From Pseudomonadota bacterium (GTDB lineage Bacteria > Pseudomonadota > Alphaproteobacteria > Acetobacterales > Acetobacteraceae), in the NCBI GenBank assembly GCA_021845595.1, contig JAJZVV010000007.1, positions 62,001-126,000 of the forward strand: a stretch of 64,000 nucleotides of DNA, in the 5' to 3' direction. This document shows positions 61,042 through 64,000 of this stretch, piece by piece. Under the pieces are notes generated by a model that was given only the letters and a program-made list of their open reading frames with translations, was not told where the DNA came from and made no database searches. Every line of letters begins with the position of its first letter. Within the stretch, counting starts at the first letter, position 1. The translations under genes were made by a program, and so were the position numbers.

Positions 61042-62799
61042 CTACGCCGCAGCCTGCGGCTCCAGGAGCCGTCCGGCAGCGCGATCGAAGACCAGATGCC
61101 GGTCGGCCAGGCGCGCTGCCGACGGCTGATGAGAGATCGAGACCATCGTCGTCTGCGGCAGACGCGCGCGCAGCACGCTGTAGAGTTCGGTCTCCGATTC
61201 AGGATCGAGACTGGAGGTAGCCTCGTCGAGGAACAGCCAGTCCGGGCACAGCAGCAGGGCCCGCGCGATGGCGACACGCTGTTGTTCGCCGCCGGAAAGC
61301 GTCTGCGCCCAGTTGGCCTCTTCGGTCAGCCGCCCGGCCAGCGCGGCGAGCCCGGCATCGTGCAAGGCCCGCTCGATCGCGACGTCGTCGAAGTCGCTGC
61401 TGGCCCTCGGATAGGCCAGCGCGTGGCGCAGCGTGCCGAGCGGCAGATACGGGCGCTGCGGCAGGAACAGCACGCTGGCCGGCGGGCGCTGAATATGCCC
61501 CTCGCCGAACGGCCAGATACCGGCGATGGCGCGAAACAACGTCGATTTGCCCGACCCCGAGCGGCCGGAGATCAGCACCGAGCGGTGCGGTTCCAGAACC
61601 AGGGACTGCCGGCGCATCAGCACCTCGCCATCCGGGACCGCGAGCGTGACGTCGTGAAGCTCGAACGCCCCGCTCATGCTGGTCTCGGCCTGCACGCCCG
61701 CGCCAGCGAGGGCACGCGCGGCCACGATGGCACGGTGGAAGCTGGCGAGACGTTCGACGGTGGCGAACCAGCTGGCCAGACTGGCGTAGTAGTTCACGAA
61801 CCAGGACATCGCGCCCTGCACCTGGCCGAACGCGTTGACCGTTCGCGTCAATCCGCCGAGGGCGATGGCCCCGCTGAAATAGCGCGGCGCGGCCACGATG
61901 ATGGGAAACACCACCGCCACCTGGGAATATCCGGCGACCAGCGCGTTCAGCAGCTTCGTGCGCTGCATGATGCTCCACCAATTCTGCACCACATTGACGA
62001 AGCGCTCGTGGATGCCGGCGTGCTCCTCTTTCTCGCCGCCATAGAGAGCAACGCCCTCCACGTTCTCGCGCAGCCGGACCAGAGCGAAACGAAAATCGGC
62101 TTCGAAGCGCTGCTGCAGGAAGTTCAGCGCCGCCAGCGGACGGCCGACGAGGTGGGTGAACGTCGTGCCGAGCACGGCGTAGACCAGGGCCACCCAGACC
62201 ATGTAGCCCGGGATGGTGAAGCCCATGACATGAACCGGCCCGGAAAGGCTCCAAAGAATGCCGATGAAGCTGAACAGCGAGACAACGTTCGACAGCAGAT
62301 CGAGACTGAACGAGAGGGTCTCCGAGACGAAACTGCGCAGGTCGTCGGCGATACGCTGATCGGGGTTCTCGGTGCCCTTGTGGGTCGGGTCGTTGATCAG
62401 GCTGATACGGTAATAGACCCGATCGGACAGCCACTCGTCGAGGAATTGCCCGGTCATCCAGCGCCGCCAGCGAATCTGCAGCCACTGGTTGAGATAGGTC
62501 CGGTACACGGCAACGAGGATGTAGAGCGCGGCGACCGCCATGAATCCGGGCATGAAGCCGCTCTTCGGATCATGGTGGTAGAGCAGCAGGAGCTGGATGA
62601 AGGCGCTCCAGTCCTTGCTCTGCAGCGCGTCATAGAAGGCGCCGTTCCAGAAATTGAGCACCACGTCCATGCCGACCATGGCGAGGTTCAGCACCACGAT
62701 AGTGGCCAGCAACAGCCGCGCCGACCAGCGCTCCTCGGAGCGGAAATAGGGCAGCGCCAGGCGCCAGGCGTCTTTCAGGAACAGGCCGAGATTGCGCAT
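61042..62799 (-). CDS. ABC transporter with fused SbmA/YddA-type membrane domain and ATPase
   Basis: A 585-residue half-transporter. Residues 1-350 form a six-segment membrane domain of the SbmA/BacA-like type (LNFWNGAFYDALQ, then RWRRWMTGQFLDEWL and NPDQRIADDLRSF). The ATPase follows with Walker A SGRSGSGKSTLF (about 418-429), signature LSGGEQQRVAIARALL and Walker B WLFLDEATSSLD. Relatives move peptides, vitamin B12 or very-long-chain fatty acids. The start at 62799 fits the family; upstream residues are discarded. The DUF1499 gene ends 7 bases upstream, so the two are probably co-transcribed. Confidence 0.88.
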   Translation of the reverse strand: MRNLGLFLKDAWRLALPYFRSEERWSARLLLATIVVLNLAMVGMDVVLNFWNGAFYDALQSKDWSAFIQLLLLYHHDPKSGFMPGFMAVAALYILVAVYRTYLNQWLQIRWRRWMTGQFLDEWLSDRVYYRISLINDPTHKGTENPDQRIADDLRSFVSETLSFSLDLLSNVVSLFSFIGILWSLSGPVHVMGFTIPGYMVWVALVYAVLGTTFTHLVGRPLAALNFLQQRFEADFRFALVRLRENVEGVALYGGEKEEHAGIHERFVNVVQNWWSIMQRTKLLNALVAGYSQVAVVFPIIVAAPRYFSGAIALGGLTRTVNAFGQVQGAMSWFVNYYASLASWFATVERLASFHRAIVAARALAGAGVQAETSMSGAFELHDVTLAVPDGEVLMRRQSLVLEPHRSVLISGRSGSGKSTLFRAIAGIWPFGEGHIQRPPASVLFLPQRPYLPLGTLRHALAYPRASSDFDDVAIERALHDAGLAALAGRLTEEANWAQTLSGGEQQRVAIARALLLCPDWLFLDEATSSLDPESETELYSVLRARLPQTTMVSISHQPSAARLADRHLVFDRAAGRLLEPQAAA

Positions 62800-62806
62800 C
62801 AGCGTA

Positions 62807-63289
62807 TCAACTCCGGTTGGGCGGGCGCAGCGTTGCGTCGAGGGCGGCGATCCAGGCCGCAATCCGGGCACGGTTCACGCCGAGATCGGAGCGTCCATAG
62901 AGGCTTCGGCTATAAAGCACGAGCGCGCTGCTGTCCTCGGCGCGCGATGAAACCTGAGCAACGATCAGGTCGGGGAAGTTGAGCACCGCGCTGCGGACGA
63001 CGTAGCGGACCTCCAGCGTGGCCGGGTCCTCGGCCTGCAGGAAGGTCCGCTCCTGCCCGGCGGCGACCGCGCGCACCGCAGCGTAGAGCCGTGCCGCCGG
63101 CACGGGATAGGAGAGCAGCACGATGTCCGGCCGGGGCGAGAACGCCGCCGGGCCGGCGAGCGCCGAGTTGGGCGTAGGTGGGCGGACGAGATGCGTCAGT
63201 TCGCCCGGCGGCGGAACGGCGAGCCCGGCGGCGCCGGCACTGGCGCAGGCGGGGAAGACGAGGCTCATCAGGCGTGCCAGCACGTTCAT
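62807..63289 (-). CDS. DUF1499-family secreted protein
   Basis: A 160-residue protein. An N-terminal signal-like segment (MNVLARLMSLVFPACASAGA) is followed by a DUF1499 domain (RTFLQAEDPATLEVRYVVRS, then FPDLIVAQVS and YSRSLYGRSDLGVNRARI). The family has no established function and is often encoded next to envelope or transport genes. The start at 63289 has GAGGTCC upstream; a longer open frame running to 63847 is antisense to the next gene and rejected. It precedes the ABC exporter by 7 bases. Confidence 0.8.
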   Translation of the reverse strand: MNVLARLMSLVFPACASAGAAGLAVPPPGELTHLVRPPTPNSALAGPAAFSPRPDIVLLSYPVPAARLYAAVRAVAAGQERTFLQAEDPATLEVRYVVRSAVLNFPDLIVAQVSSRAEDSSALVLYSRSLYGRSDLGVNRARIAAWIAALDATLRPPNRS

Positions 63290-63371
63290 CGTCAGGACCT
63301 CTGTGACCAGAGACGGACTTAGCAGACGTTTCACATCTTGGGCGCAGACTTGGCCGTAGAAGAGGGTCCCC

Positions 63372-64000
63372 GTGACAACCGATCCCGCGACCGACGAGCC
63401 CGCAGCGCCACAGGCGTGTACGCTCGCCCACCCCGGCTTCGCCGTGCTTGGCGAGCCGGTCTTTCGCATGGCCGAGGACGGCAAGACCCCTTCGGTGGGC
63501 TTTGATCTCGGGGGACGGGACGCTGTCCTGCCGCTGGTCGCGATCCAGCGCGAGTTCGGAATCCCCGACGATTCGCCTGATGGCCAGGTGCTCGCACTGG
63601 TCGCCGAAGCGCTGGCCTTCGTCAGCGTATTGCGGTTGGGGGACCCGCTCCCGACCGAGGTCTTGAACGGGGAGGCGAGCTGGGAACCGGAGCCGCGCCA
63701 TCTGGCGCTCGCCATGGCCAAGCTGCGGGTGCAGCTCGTGGCCCTGCTCACCGGCGGCAACGATGCCGCGACCGCGGACCCCGATACACTTCTGGCGCTC
63801 GTCGAGGACCCGGCCTTCCGGCCCAAGCTGCAGGGCGCCTTCAACAAGGCGGCCGAAGAGCTCGGCCTGCCGGATACCGAATCCGCGGTGACCCTGATGG
63901 GGGAGCTGGCCCACGAGATCGCCTATATCGAGGCGCTCCGCGAGCGCCTGCTGCACGGGGTCGACTTCATCGTCGCCGAACTCGGCGGACGCCATCGCCG
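63372..64000 (+). CDS. Unrecognised protein, truncated by the window end
   Basis: An open frame of 209 complete codons from GTG at 63372 running off the end. AGAGGG lies 6-11 bases before the GTG. The visible part is acidic and mostly helical (ALAMAKLRVQLVALLTGG, then ELAHEIAYIEALRERLLHGV), with a short beta-rich head (TLAHPGFAVLGEPVFRMAED). There is no signal peptide, membrane segment or catalytic motif I know. Codon bias (GC at third positions) is that of a real gene, and the antisense frames are weaker. It is divergent from the DUF1499 gene across 82 bases that show no strong motif. Function unknown. Confidence 0.7.
   Translation, partial: MTTDPATDEPAAPQACTLAHPGFAVLGEPVFRMAEDGKTPSVGFDLGGRDAVLPLVAIQREFGIPDDSPDGQVLALVAEALAFVSVLRLGDPLPTEVLNGEASWEPEPRHLALAMAKLRVQLVALLTGGNDAATADPDTLLALVEDPAFRPKLQGAFNKAAEELGLPDTESAVTLMGELAHEIAYIEALRERLLHGVDFIVAELGGRHR

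Overview
The window is GC-rich, densely packed chromosomal DNA. Many neighbouring genes overlap by ATGA, and long open frames run antisense to real genes. Ubiquinone synthesis (Coq7), PHB genes (phaAB), a class II DAHP synthase, HrpB and a large repeat protein with a C-terminal Hint domain suggest an alphaproteobacterium. Acetobacteraceae or another Rhodospirillales lineage is most likely; this is inference from gene content, with no rRNA present to confirm it.

Layout. 1-20.9 kb is mostly housekeeping: a partial secreted or surface protein, a small Tat-type secreted protein, an amidotransferase-like hydrolase, rluB, rsmD, coq7, dsbB, a TPR-glycosyltransferase, a GT2 enzyme, a Baeyer-Villiger-type monooxygenase, a NAPRTase-like enzyme, aroG, gor, gabD, an ScsB/DsbD-like reductase, hrpB, an HtrA protease and an enoyl-CoA hydratase. 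21-44 kb is an anaerobic aromatic-degradation island. 44-64 kb returns to general metabolism: prpE, a metabolite:H+ symporter, a lipase-like lipoprotein, polA, phaAB, an M20 amidohydrolase, argG, a BKACE enzyme, the Hint protein, an SbmA/YddA-type ABC exporter, a DUF1499 protein and an unrecognised gene cut by the window end.

The island. On the minus strand, had-oah-dch-bcrCBAD-fdx-korA-korB read as one operon. KorAB, through a 2[4Fe-4S] ferredoxin, would feed electrons to ATP-dependent benzoyl-CoA reductase BcrABCD. Dch, Had and Oah would then hydrate, oxidise and hydrolytically open the ring to 3-hydroxypimelyl-CoA. This is the Thauera-type variant, not the cyclohexene-carboxylate branch of Rhodopseudomonas. 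Divergently, a hotdog thioesterase and a three-subunit molybdenum enzyme (best match PadBCD, phenylacetyl-CoA:acceptor oxidoreductase) form a second, fully overlapping operon. Then come an Rrf2 regulator and a GNAT pair, a benzoate-CoA-ligase-type enzyme, and 4-hydroxybenzoyl-CoA reductase hcrC-hcrA-hcrB, followed by a hemerythrin-like protein and a tandem-GNAT protein. The peripheral enzymes would funnel 4-hydroxybenzoate, benzoate and possibly phenylacetate to benzoyl-CoA.

Regulation. Three perfect FNR-type palindromes (TTGAT-N4-ATCAA) occur, all between genes: at 768-781, at 31825-31838 between the two divergent operons, and at 39544-39557 upstream of hcr. The hcr site is spaced as in a class II FNR-activated promoter. 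No FNR, AadR or BadR gene is in the window. I saw no tRNA, rRNA, CRISPR array, intact insertion sequence or prophage.
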